64,000 nucleotides of DNA, taken from NCBI GenBank assembly GCA_016700055.1, contig CP064997.1:1488001-1552000 (forward strand), written 5' to 3'. A model generated the notes under the pieces. It did no database searches and was not told the origin of the DNA. It worked only from the letters and a program-made list of their open reading frames with translations. A program made the position numbers and the translations under genes. This document shows, in pieces, positions 29,802 to 39,480 of this stretch (position 1 is the first letter of the stretch; each line of letters begins with the position of its first letter). Source of the DNA: Actinomycetota bacterium. Lineage in GTDB: Bacteria > Actinomycetota > Acidimicrobiia > Acidimicrobiales > Ilumatobacteraceae.

Positions 29802-31499
29802 TCAGCCGAGTCGCACCGACCGGGCGACCCTGCCGGCGCGGGGATGGGCCGCGGACACAGTCACCTCGGTACCGGGTGCCGCGCGCACGACCCAGGTGTG
29901 CAGCACGCGGTCGGGGGTGCCGTCGTTCGGCGACCATCCGCCGATCCGGTGCGCGGCCCGCCCCTCGAGCTGGGCGAGCTTCGCCCGGGCGGGCGACCCG
30001 ACGACTGTGGCGCCCTCACCGGTGACCTCCACCATGAGCGGCAGCACGAGGCGAAGCTTGCGCGCCAGCTTCGTGACGTCGGTCGGGAGCCACCCGGTGT
30101 TGGCGACACCGGCGCGCACGCGCCACAGCCCGTCGGCCGCGTCGCCGAGGGGTTCGGCGTCGGCGAGGAGCAGCTCGAGCCGCGGCGACGCGAGGGCCAG
30201 ATGAACGGCCCATTCCGCGTGGGGAGCCACCTCTGCCCGCAGCAGCGGCGTCGGCGGATTCGACCACACGTGCAGCCAGTCGGCCCCGCCGAGCTCGAGC
30301 GGACCGAGCTCGGGATGCTCGAACGGGTACCAGGGCACGTACGCGCCGGGGGCGTGCTCGTCTGCCCAGCGGGCGACGGCGAGCTCCTGCTCGGGAGTCG
30401 GGCCGACGTACCAGATGTCGGTCGGCGCCCGCTCGCCGGTGGCCGCCGCGATCACGTCCCAGAACTCGGTGGTCCACGAGTACACACCGAGGTGCTCGTA
30501 CGCCCAGTCGTCGGCGGCGCCGCTCATCGTGGCGGACTTGTCCCACGTGAAGTCCTCGAACACCGAGTGCACCCGATAGCCGGTCAGCTCCGTTCCGGGC
30601 CGGCCGAGCTCCTTCCACATCCACACGTCTGCGGGCGCCAAGGTGCTGTCGGCCTTGGTGCTGCTCGGGCGCAGCAGCACCCCACCGAACGTGTGGAACG
30701 CGTTGTAGCTGCACACGTTCGTGCGGCTGGAGACCGCCCGCACGAGGGCGTCGATCTCGGGCTCCGACATCGGGTGATCCCCCGCCCCTGCCACCTCGGT
30801 CCCCCAGCCCGCAGGGAAGTTGCGGTTCAGATCGAGCCCGGAGGGGTCACGCGGCGTGGGGACGGTGAAGCCGTCGTAGTCGTGGAGCACCCCCTCGCTC
30901 AGCAGGCGGTAGCGCGTGGTGCCGACGGGGGCACCTGCGGGGCCGACCGGCACCATCACCCTGGCGTCCTCGGGGTGCTCCATCCAGGCGCCATCGGGAT
31001 CGGCCAGACGCATGTGCAGGATGCGCCCGTCGCCGTCGACGTCTTCTTCGTGCAGGCCGGGCCAGCGATGGTCGTCGATCCACGGCCAGGGACGCACGCT
31101 CGAGCGCAGCAGGCGCGGCGGGGTGGCGAGCGCCGCCTCGACCCCGTCGGGGTTCACGCGGGGCGCGACGTAGAACGTACGGGTGCGCAACGCCTCGACG
31201 ACCGCGGCCTCCCCGGCGGCGTAGCGCTCGACGAGGTGGTGGACGAGGAACAGCGCGGCGACGCCCCCGGTCAGCTCGGTGGCGTGGATGTTGGCGTCGG
31301 TCCAATGTGCCGGCTTGTCCTGAGGTTCGCCGGTGGAGCGGTCGGTGACGGTGACGAGCCACAGCTCACGGCCCTCGTGGGAGCGCCCGTAGCTCTCGAG
31401 CGACACCAGGTGGGAATGCGTGTCCGCCATCGTCTGGAGCCACGCGGTCAACTGCTCGTGGTCCAAGTAGCGATCGAAGTCGTACGGAAGGTCGCTCAC
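29802..31499 (-). CDS. M14-family zinc carboxypeptidase-like protein
   Basis: A 565-residue protein with a metallocarboxypeptidase domain. The first zinc motif HxxE is in NIHATELTGG, the substrate/Arg segment LDLNRNFPAGW and the second His in NAFHTFGG are visible, and WTTEFWD offers a catalytic Glu. The C-terminal about 170 residues are predicted beta-rich and may be an accessory domain. No signal peptide, so probably cytosolic. Downstream of folP on the same strand, 10 nt apart. Substrate unknown. Confidence 0.85.
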   Translation of the reverse strand: MSDLPYDFDRYLDHEQLTAWLQTMADTHSHLVSLESYGRSHEGRELWLVTVTDRSTGEPQDKPAHWTDANIHATELTGGVAALFLVHHLVERYAAGEAAVVEALRTRTFYVAPRVNPDGVEAALATPPRLLRSSVRPWPWIDDHRWPGLHEEDVDGDGRILHMRLADPDGAWMEHPEDARVMVPVGPAGAPVGTTRYRLLSEGVLHDYDGFTVPTPRDPSGLDLNRNFPAGWGTEVAGAGDHPMSEPEIDALVRAVSSRTNVCSYNAFHTFGGVLLRPSSTKADSTLAPADVWMWKELGRPGTELTGYRVHSVFEDFTWDKSATMSGAADDWAYEHLGVYSWTTEFWDVIAAATGERAPTDIWYVGPTPEQELAVARWADEHAPGAYVPWYPFEHPELGPLELGGADWLHVWSNPPTPLLRAEVAPHAEWAVHLALASPRLELLLADAEPLGDAADGLWRVRAGVANTGWLPTDVTKLARKLRLVLPLMVEVTGEGATVVGSPARAKLAQLEGRAAHRIGGWSPNDGTPDRVLHTWVVRAAPGTEVTVSAAHPRAGRVARSVRLG

Positions 31500-31564
31500 C
31501 GGGCGGACGCTAACCGCGCCCGCGCCAAGGCCGTCTCGGTACCCGACGTCTTAGTGTCTCTGCC

Positions 31565-32311
31565 ATGACCGGCACCCTCGTCATCGTCCGTCACGGCCAG
31601 AGCACGTGGAACGAGCAGAACCTGTTCACCGGTTGGCGCGACGTGCCCCTCACCGCCCAGGGCTGCGCCGAGGCCACCGCCGCGGGCCACACCATGGCCG
31701 CCGCCGGCCTCACGTTCGACCTTGTGCACACGAGCGTCCTGACGCGGGCGGTGGTCACCGCGAACCTCGCGCTCGACGCGATGGGGCTCGTCTGGCTGCC
31801 GGTGCAGCGCCACTGGCGGTTGAACGAGCGCCACTACGGCGCGCTGCAGGGCCTCGACAAGAAAGAGACCACCGAGCGCCACGGCGCGGAGCAGACCAAG
31901 CTGTGGAGGCGCAGCTACGACGTGCCGCCGCCGGCGGTGGAGCGCAGCAGCCCCGAGCATCCCGTGAACGACCGTCGCTACCACCGGCTGGCACCCGACG
32001 TGCTGCCGGCGAGCGAGTGCCTGGCCGACGTCGTCGCCCGCGTGCTGCCCTACTGGCACGACGTCATCGTGGCCCAGCTCCGCGCGGGGCTCGACGTACT
32101 CGTCGTGGCCCACGGCAACTCGCTTCGCGCGCTGGTGATGCACCTCGAGGGGATCTCGCGCGAAGAGATCGCCGGGCTCAACATCCCGACCGGCGCGCCG
32201 CGCCGGTACACGTTCGACGGCGACGTCGCGATCACGTCTGCTGAGTACCTCGGCGACGCGGCAGCGATCGCCGCCGCCGCCGACGCCGTGGCCAAGCAGG
32301 CCGGCGGCTGA
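31565..32311 (+). CDS. gpmA: 2,3-bisphosphoglycerate-dependent phosphoglycerate mutase
   Basis: A 248-residue histidine-phosphatase-superfamily mutase interconverting 2- and 3-phosphoglycerate. IVRHGQSTWNEQNLFTGW (catalytic His in RHG), NERHYGALQGLDK and VVAHGNSLRAL (second His) are present, and the length is typical. Divergent from the M14 peptidase gene. First of a plus-strand run. Confidence 0.96.
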   Translation: MTGTLVIVRHGQSTWNEQNLFTGWRDVPLTAQGCAEATAAGHTMAAAGLTFDLVHTSVLTRAVVTANLALDAMGLVWLPVQRHWRLNERHYGALQGLDKKETTERHGAEQTKLWRRSYDVPPPAVERSSPEHPVNDRRYHRLAPDVLPASECLADVVARVLPYWHDVIVAQLRAGLDVLVVAHGNSLRALVMHLEGISREEIAGLNIPTGAPRRYTFDGDVAITSAEYLGDAAAIAAAADAVAKQAGG

Positions 32312-32335
32312 TTCGGGCGCGCCTATGCTGGGCTG

Positions 32336-32761
32336 ATGTTCAGCAAGAAGGCGTTCATCGAGCACCTGCGTCCGGTCTCTCTGTTCGCCGGGTGCTCGAA
32401 CAAGGATCTCGAAAAGATCGCCAAGGCCGGCGACGAGGTGCGCATGCCCGCTGGTTCCCTGATCGTCGACCAGGGCCAGACCGGCAGCGAGGCGTTCGTC
32501 CTCATGGACGGCACGGCGACGGTGCGCCGCAACGGCAAGAAGATCGCCACCCTCGGGCCCGGCGCCGTGCTCGGCGAGCTGTCGCTGCTCGACCACGGGC
32601 CGCGCACCGCGGCCGTCGTCGCCGAGTCCGAATGCACGCTGTTCGTCATCGGCCAGCGTCAGTTCCTCGGTGTCCTCGACGAGGTGCCAGCTCTATCCCA
32701 CAAGCTGCTCGCCACCCTCGCCGGTCGCGTCCGCGACCTCGACCGCCAGTACTTCGGCTGA
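32336..32761 (+). CDS. Cyclic-nucleotide-binding domain protein
   Basis: A 141-residue protein that is essentially one cNMP-binding fold: phosphate-binding cassette GELSLLDHGPRTAAV, with preceding GQTGSEAFVLMDGTATV and GKKIATLGPGAVLGE. No DNA-binding domain follows, so it is not a CRP regulator. It may be a small allosteric subunit. 24 nt after gpmA and 75 nt before the EtfD-like gene. Confidence 0.88.
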   Translation: MFSKKAFIEHLRPVSLFAGCSNKDLEKIAKAGDEVRMPAGSLIVDQGQTGSEAFVLMDGTATVRRNGKKIATLGPGAVLGELSLLDHGPRTAAVVAESECTLFVIGQRQFLGVLDEVPALSHKLLATLAGRVRDLDRQYFG

Positions 32762-32836
32762 ACCAGCCCCGGCGGGGCCGGCGCCCCAGCGCGGGAATGG
32801 GCCGTCACCACCTGAGGAACTAGCGTCGGGCGCGTC

Positions 32837-35131
32837 ATGGGAACGCAGATCACCCCCGACGCGCCGGCGCCCAAATCGTCGCGGCGCCTGAGGCCTTACC
32901 AGCTCTCCATCGCCATCGGCACGTTGATGGCGATCTTCATCGTCGTGTCCGGCATCTTGCCGCTGGTCACCGGCTGGGAGAACGACTCGCCGATCCACCG
33001 CGAGGTGTTCGGCGGCATCCCCGGCGCAATGAAGCTCGCGTTCTACACCATCGTTCCGGTGTTCGTGCTGTGGGGGGCCTTCCGCTTCGCCGACCGCATT
33101 CGCAACTGGGAGCGGGGCGGGCCGGACCGCCGCCGCACCACCAAGCAGAACGTGAAGCGGCGTCTCGCCGACTTCCGCGCCGGTGTCTACATGCGCACGC
33201 TGCTGCGCGACCCCGCCGCCGGGTTGATGCACTCGATGATCTACTTCGGCTTCCTCGTGCTGCTCGGCGTGACGACCGTGCTCGAAGTCGACCACCAGCT
33301 ACCCGAGGACCTGAAGTTCCTCCACGGTGACGTGTACCGCGGCTACGCCCTCGTCGGTGACCTCGCCGGTGTCGTGTTCACCGCCGGAGTCGTCTGGGCG
33401 GTCCTGCGCCGATACGTGCAACGTCCGTACCGCATCCGCATCAAGACCAAGCCCGAGCACGCCGTGATCCTCGCGGTGCTGTTCACGATCGGTGTCAGCG
33501 GCTTCGGGACCGAGGTGTTCCGCATCGCCGAGGGCACCGCGGCGGGCGAGAACCTCGACCACGAACGTTGGGCGTTCGTGAGCTATCCCCTCGCGCAGCT
33601 CGTCGACGGTTCGAGCGTCGACACGCTCCAGTTCTGGCACCAGGTGTGGTGGGTGCTCCACATCGTCGCGTTCTTGGTGTTCCTCGCCATCTTGCCGATC
33701 ACCATGCTGCGCCACGTGTTCACCTCGCCGCTCAACATGTACCTGCGCGACAAGGAGCGCCCGAAGGGCGCGATGAAGGCGATGCCCAACCTGACGGAGA
33801 CCGAGCTGGAGAGCTTCGGGGCATCGGTGGTCGAGGACTTCACCTGGAAGCAACTGCTCGACACCGACGCCTGCACGATGTGCGGGCGCTGCACCAGCGT
33901 GTGCCCCGCGCACGCCACCGGCAAGCCGCTCGACCCGCGCGAGATCGTGCTGAAGACCGGCGAGGTGATGGCGGCCACCGCCGCCCACGCCCCTGGAGGC
34001 TCGGTGAGCCCCCCGATCGGCGTCGATCGCGAGATCACGATCGGCGCCAACAGCTTGTTCGAACGCATCACCGCCGAAGAGGTGTGGGCATGCACCACCT
34101 GTAAGGCGTGCGACGAGATCTGCCCGGTGAACATCGAGATCCTCGACAAGATCCTCGACATGCGCCGGTACCTGTCGCTGATGGAGTCCAACTTCCCCGC
34201 GGAGCTCGGCAACGCGTACCGGGCGATGGAGAACCAGGGCAACCCGTGGGGGATGAGCCAGGGCGACCGCGCCGACTGGGCCAAGGGGCTCGACGTCACC
34301 GTCGTAGAGCCGGGCACCGAGCTGACCGCGGAGTACCTCTACTGGGTCGGGTGCGCAGGCAGCTTCGACGACAAGAACAAGCGGGTCACCCAGGCGATGG
34401 CCAAGCTGTTGAAGCGCGCCGGGATCGACGTGGCCGTGCTCGGGCCTTCGGAGATGTGCACCGGCGACTCCGCCCGGCGCAGCGGCAACGAGTACCTGTT
34501 CCAGATGCTCGCGATGCCGAACATCGAGATGCTCGACAGCATGGGCGTGAAGAAGATCATCACCCAGTGCCCGCACTGCTTCAACACCTTGCAGAACGAG
34601 TACCCCCAGCTCGGCGGCAACTACGCGGTGATCCACCACAGCCAGCTGCTGGAGCATCTCATCGATACCGGTCGACTCGACGTGTCGATGGCAACGCTGG
34701 AGGAGCGGATCACCTACCACGACTCGTGCTACCTCGGCCGGCACAACGACGTGTACCTCGCGCCACGCAAGGTGGTCGGCTCGATCAAGGGCGTCGAGGT
34801 GGTGGAGATGCAGCGCAACGGCACGAAGGGGATGTGCTGTGGTGCCGGCGGGGCACGGATGTGGATGGAGGAGTCCGTCGGCGTGAAGGTGAACGACGAG
34901 CGCGCGAAAGAGGCGCTGTCCACCGGGGCGAGCCGCATCGCCACCGCGTGCCCGTTCTGCTACATCATGCTCGACGACGGCGTGAAGGCGGCCGGGGCCG
35001 ACGAGGACCAGGTGAAGGTGGCCGACATCGCGATCCACCTGCTCGACGCGATCGAGCGTGGAGAGCGCGCGCTCGACAGCCCCGCGGCGCCGCTGCTCGG
35101 CCTCGACCAGGCGCCGGTGCTCGGCGAATAG
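32837..35131 (+). CDS. Membrane Fe-S oxidoreductase, EtfD-like (heterodisulfide-reductase-related)
   Basis: A 764-residue protein: five to six N-terminal helices with a NarI-like region (about 25-290), two [4Fe-4S] ferredoxin motifs (CTMCGRCTSVCP about 349-360; CTTCKACDEICP about 420-431), then two CCG/cysteine-rich domains (CPHCFNTLQ; CYLGRHN, CCGAGGARMW, CPFCYIMLDDG). The architecture matches the mycobacterial EtfD type that passes electrons from ETF in beta-oxidation to quinone. ETF genes are not in the window. Called from architecture. Confidence 0.85.
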   Translation: MGTQITPDAPAPKSSRRLRPYQLSIAIGTLMAIFIVVSGILPLVTGWENDSPIHREVFGGIPGAMKLAFYTIVPVFVLWGAFRFADRIRNWERGGPDRRRTTKQNVKRRLADFRAGVYMRTLLRDPAAGLMHSMIYFGFLVLLGVTTVLEVDHQLPEDLKFLHGDVYRGYALVGDLAGVVFTAGVVWAVLRRYVQRPYRIRIKTKPEHAVILAVLFTIGVSGFGTEVFRIAEGTAAGENLDHERWAFVSYPLAQLVDGSSVDTLQFWHQVWWVLHIVAFLVFLAILPITMLRHVFTSPLNMYLRDKERPKGAMKAMPNLTETELESFGASVVEDFTWKQLLDTDACTMCGRCTSVCPAHATGKPLDPREIVLKTGEVMAATAAHAPGGSVSPPIGVDREITIGANSLFERITAEEVWACTTCKACDEICPVNIEILDKILDMRRYLSLMESNFPAELGNAYRAMENQGNPWGMSQGDRADWAKGLDVTVVEPGTELTAEYLYWVGCAGSFDDKNKRVTQAMAKLLKRAGIDVAVLGPSEMCTGDSARRSGNEYLFQMLAMPNIEMLDSMGVKKIITQCPHCFNTLQNEYPQLGGNYAVIHHSQLLEHLIDTGRLDVSMATLEERITYHDSCYLGRHNDVYLAPRKVVGSIKGVEVVEMQRNGTKGMCCGAGGARMWMEESVGVKVNDERAKEALSTGASRIATACPFCYIMLDDGVKAAGADEDQVKVADIAIHLLDAIERGERALDSPAAPLLGLDQAPVLGE

Positions 35132-35141
35132 GGCGACGACG

Positions 35142-36014
35142 TTGTCCGAGCGCCCCGGGCCCGTACTCGTCACGGGAGCCAACTCGGGCATCGGGCTGGC
35201 CGCCACGCTGCGCTTCGCAGCTCGCGGGTGGGACACCTGGGGCACGGTGCGCTCGGCGCAAAAGGCGGCTCAGCTCCGCGACGCGGCGCGCGTCGCCGGC
35301 ATCGACGCCGACCTGGTCCACCCCGTGGTGCTCGACGTGTCGGACCACGCCGCCGTGGTGGAACGCTGGCCGTCACTGCCGGCCTTCTACGCGGTGGTCA
35401 ACAACGCCGGCTACTCCGAGCTCGGCGCGGTGGAAGAGGTCCCGGCCGAGCAAGCTCGACGCCAACTCGACGTCAACCTCGTCGCCCCCGCGGTCGTCGC
35501 CGCCTGTGCCCTGCCGGCGATGCGTGACCGCGGTGCCGGCCGAATCGTGATGGTGTCCTCGATCGCGGGCAGGGCGGCGCTGCTGCCGCTGAACGGCTGG
35601 TACCACGCCTCGAAGTTCGGCCTGGAGGCGCTGTCGGACGTGCTGCGGATGGAAGTCGCCGCCTTCGGTGTGAAGGTGATCGTCGTCGAACCGGGGTTCT
35701 TCCGGACCGAGATCGAGCCCCGCGCCGCGCAGCAGGCCACCGAGCGGTTGGAGGCCGGAGCCGAGGCCGGTGAAGGCGGTTCGCCGTACCGGTCGGCGTA
35801 CCGCCGGTTGCGCTCAACGGCGGGGCTGGTGTCGTCGCTCGCGCCGCCGCCCGAGATCGTCGGCCGCTCGATCGTCAAGGCCGTCGAGGCTCGCCGACCG
35901 TTGCGGCGCTACCTCGTCGGCATAGACGCGATGACCCTGGCGGCCACGGCACCGCTGCTGCCGCGCCCGGTGACCGACGCGATCGCCCGGTACGCGGCTG
36001 ACCTCAAGAAGTGA
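35142..36014 (+). CDS. Short-chain dehydrogenase/reductase
   Basis: A 290-residue SDR of the classical type. Nucleotide-binding VLVTGANSGIGLA, NNAGYSEL (NNAG), Ser in VMVSSIAGRA and YHASKFGLEAL (YxxxK catalytic pair) are present. The TTG at 35142 is the start I prefer: it lies 11 nt after the EtfD-like stop and gives a normal N-terminus ahead of the Rossmann motif. C-terminal about 90 residues are longer than minimal SDRs. Substrate unknown. Confidence 0.85.
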   Translation: MSERPGPVLVTGANSGIGLAATLRFAARGWDTWGTVRSAQKAAQLRDAARVAGIDADLVHPVVLDVSDHAAVVERWPSLPAFYAVVNNAGYSELGAVEEVPAEQARRQLDVNLVAPAVVAACALPAMRDRGAGRIVMVSSIAGRAALLPLNGWYHASKFGLEALSDVLRMEVAAFGVKVIVVEPGFFRTEIEPRAAQQATERLEAGAEAGEGGSPYRSAYRRLRSTAGLVSSLAPPPEIVGRSIVKAVEARRPLRRYLVGIDAMTLAATAPLLPRPVTDAIARYAADLKK

Positions 36015-36030
36015 GCGGTCCGCCGACCGC
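36015..36030 (+). terminator. Short hairpin between convergent SDR and CAP genes
   Basis: Immediately after the SDR stop, GCGGTC is followed by CGCC and then GACCGC: a 6-bp stem with a 4-nt loop between convergent genes. No U-tract. Weak candidate for a bidirectional terminator. Confidence 0.3.
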
Positions 36031-36041
36031 GCTCCCGCCGG

Positions 36042-36620
36042 TCAGCGCCTGCCGAGGTCCATCGTCCAGTAGAGGGTGCCGTCGGAGGAGGCCACGGCGG
36101 CGACGCCGATCTCGGTGAAGTTGGCCGACAGGATGTTCGCCTTGTGCGGGGCGCTGCCCATCCACGCCGACATCACGTCGGTGGCGCTGCGCTGCCCGGC
36201 GGCGACGTTCTCGCCCCACGCCCGCCAGACGTAACCGGCGGCCGTCATCCGTTGGCCGGGGTTGGAGCCGTTGGCGCCGGTGTGGGTCATCGTGCGACGC
36301 GCCGCCTGGTCGGCCGAGTGCGACTGCGCGGCAGCGGTGAGCTTGGTGTTGACGGCCAGCGCCGGGAGTCCCGCCGCCGCCCGGTGCTGGTTGACGATCT
36401 GCACCACCTGGGTCTGCACCGAGCTCGCCGTGCTCGGGGGCAGGGTCGTGGTCGGCGTCGGGTTCGGCGGGGGAACCGGAGTGCAGCCAGGCGCAGGGGC
36501 ACAAGAGCCCATCAGCGCCGCGACAGCGATTGCGCCGTAGACGCCCATCCGCCGGGGACGCCACTGCCGAGCACGCCACGCCAGGCGATGGTGCTGAATC
36601 ATCTGCGCTTCTCCGATCAC
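36042..36620 (-). CDS. CAP-domain (SCP/PR1-like) lipoprotein
   Basis: A 192-residue exported protein. After a basic N-region (WRARQWRPRR) the helix GVYGAIAVAALMGSC ends in a lipobox (LMGSC, Cys about 38). A Pro/Thr-rich linker follows, then a CAP domain (about 67-192) with VNQHRAAAGLPAL, HSADQAARRTMTHTG, GENVAAGQ and WMGSAPHKANIL. Function probably extracellular. The ATG at 36620 could be replaced by the internal ATGs at 36602 or 36548; both retain the lipobox. Confidence 0.85.
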   Translation of the reverse strand: MIGEAQMIQHHRLAWRARQWRPRRMGVYGAIAVAALMGSCAPAPGCTPVPPPNPTPTTTLPPSTASSVQTQVVQIVNQHRAAAGLPALAVNTKLTAAAQSHSADQAARRTMTHTGANGSNPGQRMTAAGYVWRAWGENVAAGQRSATDVMSAWMGSAPHKANILSANFTEIGVAAVASSDGTLYWTMDLGRR

Positions 36621-36729
36621 ACCCGCTCCCAGTGGTCGATCAACCGCGAACGGTCGACGTCATCAAACTGTAACACATCATGCGAGCTGACGCGCTCGCA
36701 CCTGTGTATCGGCAGCTAGGCGGCCCGAC

Positions 36730-38772
36730 TCAAGGCAGATCGTCTTCGGCGGTGGTGCCCGGGATGTCGAAGCGGACGTCGGCCAGCTCGGCCAGGGTGG
36801 AGAGGTCGTGGGCGCGCAGCCCGCCGGCGCTGACCGTCACCAGGTCGCCACTTGCCACCATCGAGCGCCGGATCGGGAACCAGTGGAACAGCCGGCCCTG
36901 CTCGACGAGATCGTCGCCGACCACCTGGGCCACCACCGCCGACTCGCAGCCCGGGCCGGCGGCTCGCACGCAGACCAGCTCGCGCGGCACGACCACGGTG
37001 CCGGTCTCGGCCCACCACAAGAACGCATGCGGGTCGAAGGCCGCTTCGGTCGTCTCGCCGACCTCGAGCGTGTCGAGCAGCTTCGGGTCCGACGCATCGG
37101 CGACGTCGAAGAGCGAGAGCTGCGTGCCCGTCACGGCGCCCTGGTCCGTGGCCGAGTAGCCCACGGCGAGGACGCGGCCCTCGCCGATCGGGTGGAGGTA
37201 GGTGGAGAAGCCGGGGATCTTCAGCTCACCCTCCAGCGTCGGATGGGCGGGGTCGGAGAGGTCGAGCACGTAGAGAGGGTCGACCTGGCGGAACGTCACC
37301 ACGTAGCCGCGGTCGCCGAGGAAGCGCACCGCCTGGATCTGCTCGGTGACCCCGAGCCCGGTGACGGCGCCCACCTCGACCAGCTCGGAATCGTCTCGCT
37401 CGAACACGTGCACACCCGACGCCTGCTCCTCGCCGAAGCCGAAGCCCTGGGTGGTCGTCGCCACACGGAGATGATCCTCGTACTCCGAGAGCGAGTACTG
37501 GTTGAGCACGGTGCCGTCGACAGATCCCGACGCGAGGTAGGCCGAACCGGCCGCGTCGGCGAGGTCGAAGGCGTGCAAGTCGGTGTGCGGCGGCTCGGGC
37601 ACGACCGGCACCGTCTCGCCGAAGGAGTCGTCGTAGCGCACGGTGGCGACGTACATCGTGGTCGACGAGGCATACACGGTCTGGGCGTCGGCGACGAGGC
37701 CGCTCGTGCCCTGCACCACTGGCTCCTCCGCAGCCATGTCGATCGTGGCCACCCAGGTGAGCCCGAACCCGGAGAAGTCACCCGGGTGCCCCATCGCGGC
37801 GCAATCGAGCGCCGCCACCAGCGGTGAGCGATCGCCCTCGGGCCCGACCGTGAACGCACGCGGCAGCAGGTCTTCGGCCTCGATCGCCTGGATCACGGCG
37901 GTGTTCTCTTCGAGGGCCTGCGCCTCGGACTCCTCGGTCCCCCGCCGCGGGTAGACGAACGGCACCCGGTCGGTGAGCCCCGCGCGCAGCACGATGCGCG
38001 CGGTCCCGTCGATCGCGCGGGTGGCGAGGACGTAGCCCTCGAGGTGGCTGCGCCCGGCCAGGGTCAGTACGCCGTCGGCGACCTCGTAGATCGCGGCCAC
38101 CGTGTCCGACGCGGCTCCCGTCCACGATTGGGTGACGAGCAGCAAGCGGTCGCCGGACAGGATCATCTGGTGCTCACCCTGGGGGACGGCCTCTTCGGTG
38201 AGCAGGGTCTGCGTGGCCAGGTCGACGCTGCGCAGCGTGTGGTCGATCACGCTGTATACGAAGCGGCCGTCCGTCTCAGTGAGGTCGCCCTCGTCGACGC
38301 CGGCCTCCTGGGTGTTCGTCGTCGACGTGCCGCCGGTGCCTTCACCGGTCACCGCGGTGTCCGGCGCGCGCCCGCTGTCGTCGCTCGGAGCATCGGTGGC
38401 GGCGGGCGCCGTTACGAAGTCCCCGTCCTCACCGCGCCAGTAGCCGCCGCCGTCGAGGCCGTACGGGCCGACGCGCTCGAGCATCCGCTCCTTCGTCCAT
38501 CCGAGGAAGGCGTCGCAGTCGCCGAACTCCTGGTAGGGCTGCACCGCCGCGCCCGGACCGCCACCGACGACGGTCCCCGGACCGGTGTCGTCGGTCGTGT
38601 CGTCGGTCGTGTCGTTGGTCGTGTCGTTGGTCGTGTCGTTGGTCGTGTCGTTGGTCGTGTCGATCGACGCGCCGTCGCCGGTGCTGCAGGCGGCGAGCAT
38701 CAACGCGAAGGCGACCAACACGGGTGCCCCATGGCCGACGAGACGGGGGCGGCGGCTGGCGAACGAGGTCAT
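36730..38772 (-). CDS. Secreted beta-propeller lipoprotein (PF09826-like)
   Basis: A 680-residue exported protein with lipobox LAAC (Cys29) and a Thr/Asn/Asp repeat linker (about 37-62), followed by a beta-propeller region. The segment QEAGVDEGDLTETDGRFVY (about 155-173) is typical of the family's beginning of the propeller. Alternating hydrophobic blades run to the end (VRFLGDRGYVVTF, VLAVGYSATDQGAV). Function in this family is unknown, likely cell-surface. The 12-bp repeats lie in the linker. Confidence 0.82.
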   Translation of the reverse strand: MTSFASRRPRLVGHGAPVLVAFALMLAACSTGDGASIDTTNDTTNDTTNDTTNDTTDDTTDDTGPGTVVGGGPGAAVQPYQEFGDCDAFLGWTKERMLERVGPYGLDGGGYWRGEDGDFVTAPAATDAPSDDSGRAPDTAVTGEGTGGTSTTNTQEAGVDEGDLTETDGRFVYSVIDHTLRSVDLATQTLLTEEAVPQGEHQMILSGDRLLLVTQSWTGAASDTVAAIYEVADGVLTLAGRSHLEGYVLATRAIDGTARIVLRAGLTDRVPFVYPRRGTEESEAQALEENTAVIQAIEAEDLLPRAFTVGPEGDRSPLVAALDCAAMGHPGDFSGFGLTWVATIDMAAEEPVVQGTSGLVADAQTVYASSTTMYVATVRYDDSFGETVPVVPEPPHTDLHAFDLADAAGSAYLASGSVDGTVLNQYSLSEYEDHLRVATTTQGFGFGEEQASGVHVFERDDSELVEVGAVTGLGVTEQIQAVRFLGDRGYVVTFRQVDPLYVLDLSDPAHPTLEGELKIPGFSTYLHPIGEGRVLAVGYSATDQGAVTGTQLSLFDVADASDPKLLDTLEVGETTEAAFDPHAFLWWAETGTVVVPRELVCVRAAGPGCESAVVAQVVGDDLVEQGRLFHWFPIRRSMVASGDLVTVSAGGLRAHDLSTLAELADVRFDIPGTTAEDDLP
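38590..38661 (-). repeat. Tandem 12-bp repeat coding Asp-Thr-Thr-Asn/Asp
   Basis: Six 12-bp units on the minus strand (GACACGACCAAC-type) encode four DTTN and two DTTD repeats just after the lipobox of the beta-propeller protein. In frame, hence a spacer whose length may vary between strains. Confidence 0.85.
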
Positions 38773-38829
38773 GGCAGTGTGACGACGGTCGCCATCAGCT
38801 GGTTCCCGCGCTGAACAAGTCCGCGGCGC

Positions 38830-39399
38830 TCAGGCGTCGCGGAAGTTCTCGAAGTACCGGCTCGGGGTGGGGCCCTCCTGGCCGTGGTACTTCGAGCCGG
38901 TCGCCCCGGCACCGTACGGACGGTCGGCGGGCGTGGTCATCTCCATGAAGCTGACCTGGCCGATCTTCATGCCCGGGTACAGCGTGATCGGCAAGCTGGC
39001 GACGTTCGCCAGCTCCAAGGTGATGCGGCCGTCGAAGCCGGCGTCGATGAAACCCGCCGTCGAGTGGATGAGCAGTCCCAGCCGTCCGAGGCTCGACTTG
39101 CCCTCCACCCGGCCGACGAGGTCGTCGGGCACGGTGATGCGTTCGAGCGTCGAGCCGAGCACGAACTCCCCGGGGTGCAGCATGAACACGCCGTCGTCGG
39201 GGATCTCGACGAGCTCGGTCAGCATCCGCATGTCCAACTTGACGTCGATCACACCCGCGGTGTGGTTGCGGAACACCCGAAACAGGTTCGCGACACGCAC
39301 GTCTATCGACGACGGCTGGATGAGCGCCTCGTCGAGGGGATCGATCACGATGCGTCCGGCAGCTATCGCCTCGCGCAGGCTCCGGTCGGAGAGGATCAC
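38830..39399 (-). CDS. dcd: dCTP deaminase (probably dUMP-forming)
   Basis: A 189-residue dUTPase-fold protein that deaminates dCTP; the actinobacterial form often also hydrolyses the product to dUMP. GTG at 39399 gives the expected N-terminus ILSDRSLREAI. Visible signatures are IQPSSIDVRV, EFVLGSTLE, GRVEGKSSLGRLGLLIHSTAGFIDAGF (in two parts; catalytic Glu in the last) and KIGQVSF. Convergent relation with tRNA-Gly upstream is absent; it is transcribed away from it. Confidence 0.95.
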   Translation of the reverse strand: MILSDRSLREAIAAGRIVIDPLDEALIQPSSIDVRVANLFRVFRNHTAGVIDVKLDMRMLTELVEIPDDGVFMLHPGEFVLGSTLERITVPDDLVGRVEGKSSLGRLGLLIHSTAGFIDAGFDGRITLELANVASLPITLYPGMKIGQVSFMEMTTPADRPYGAGATGSKYHGQEGPTPSRYFENFRDA

Positions 39400-39480
39400 G
39401 TGCCGCACCCTAGTGAAGCCCGCCGGGGAGCGCCGTGGCCTCCGTCGGTGCGTCGCGCTAGCCTCGCCGGCGCAATCCTC

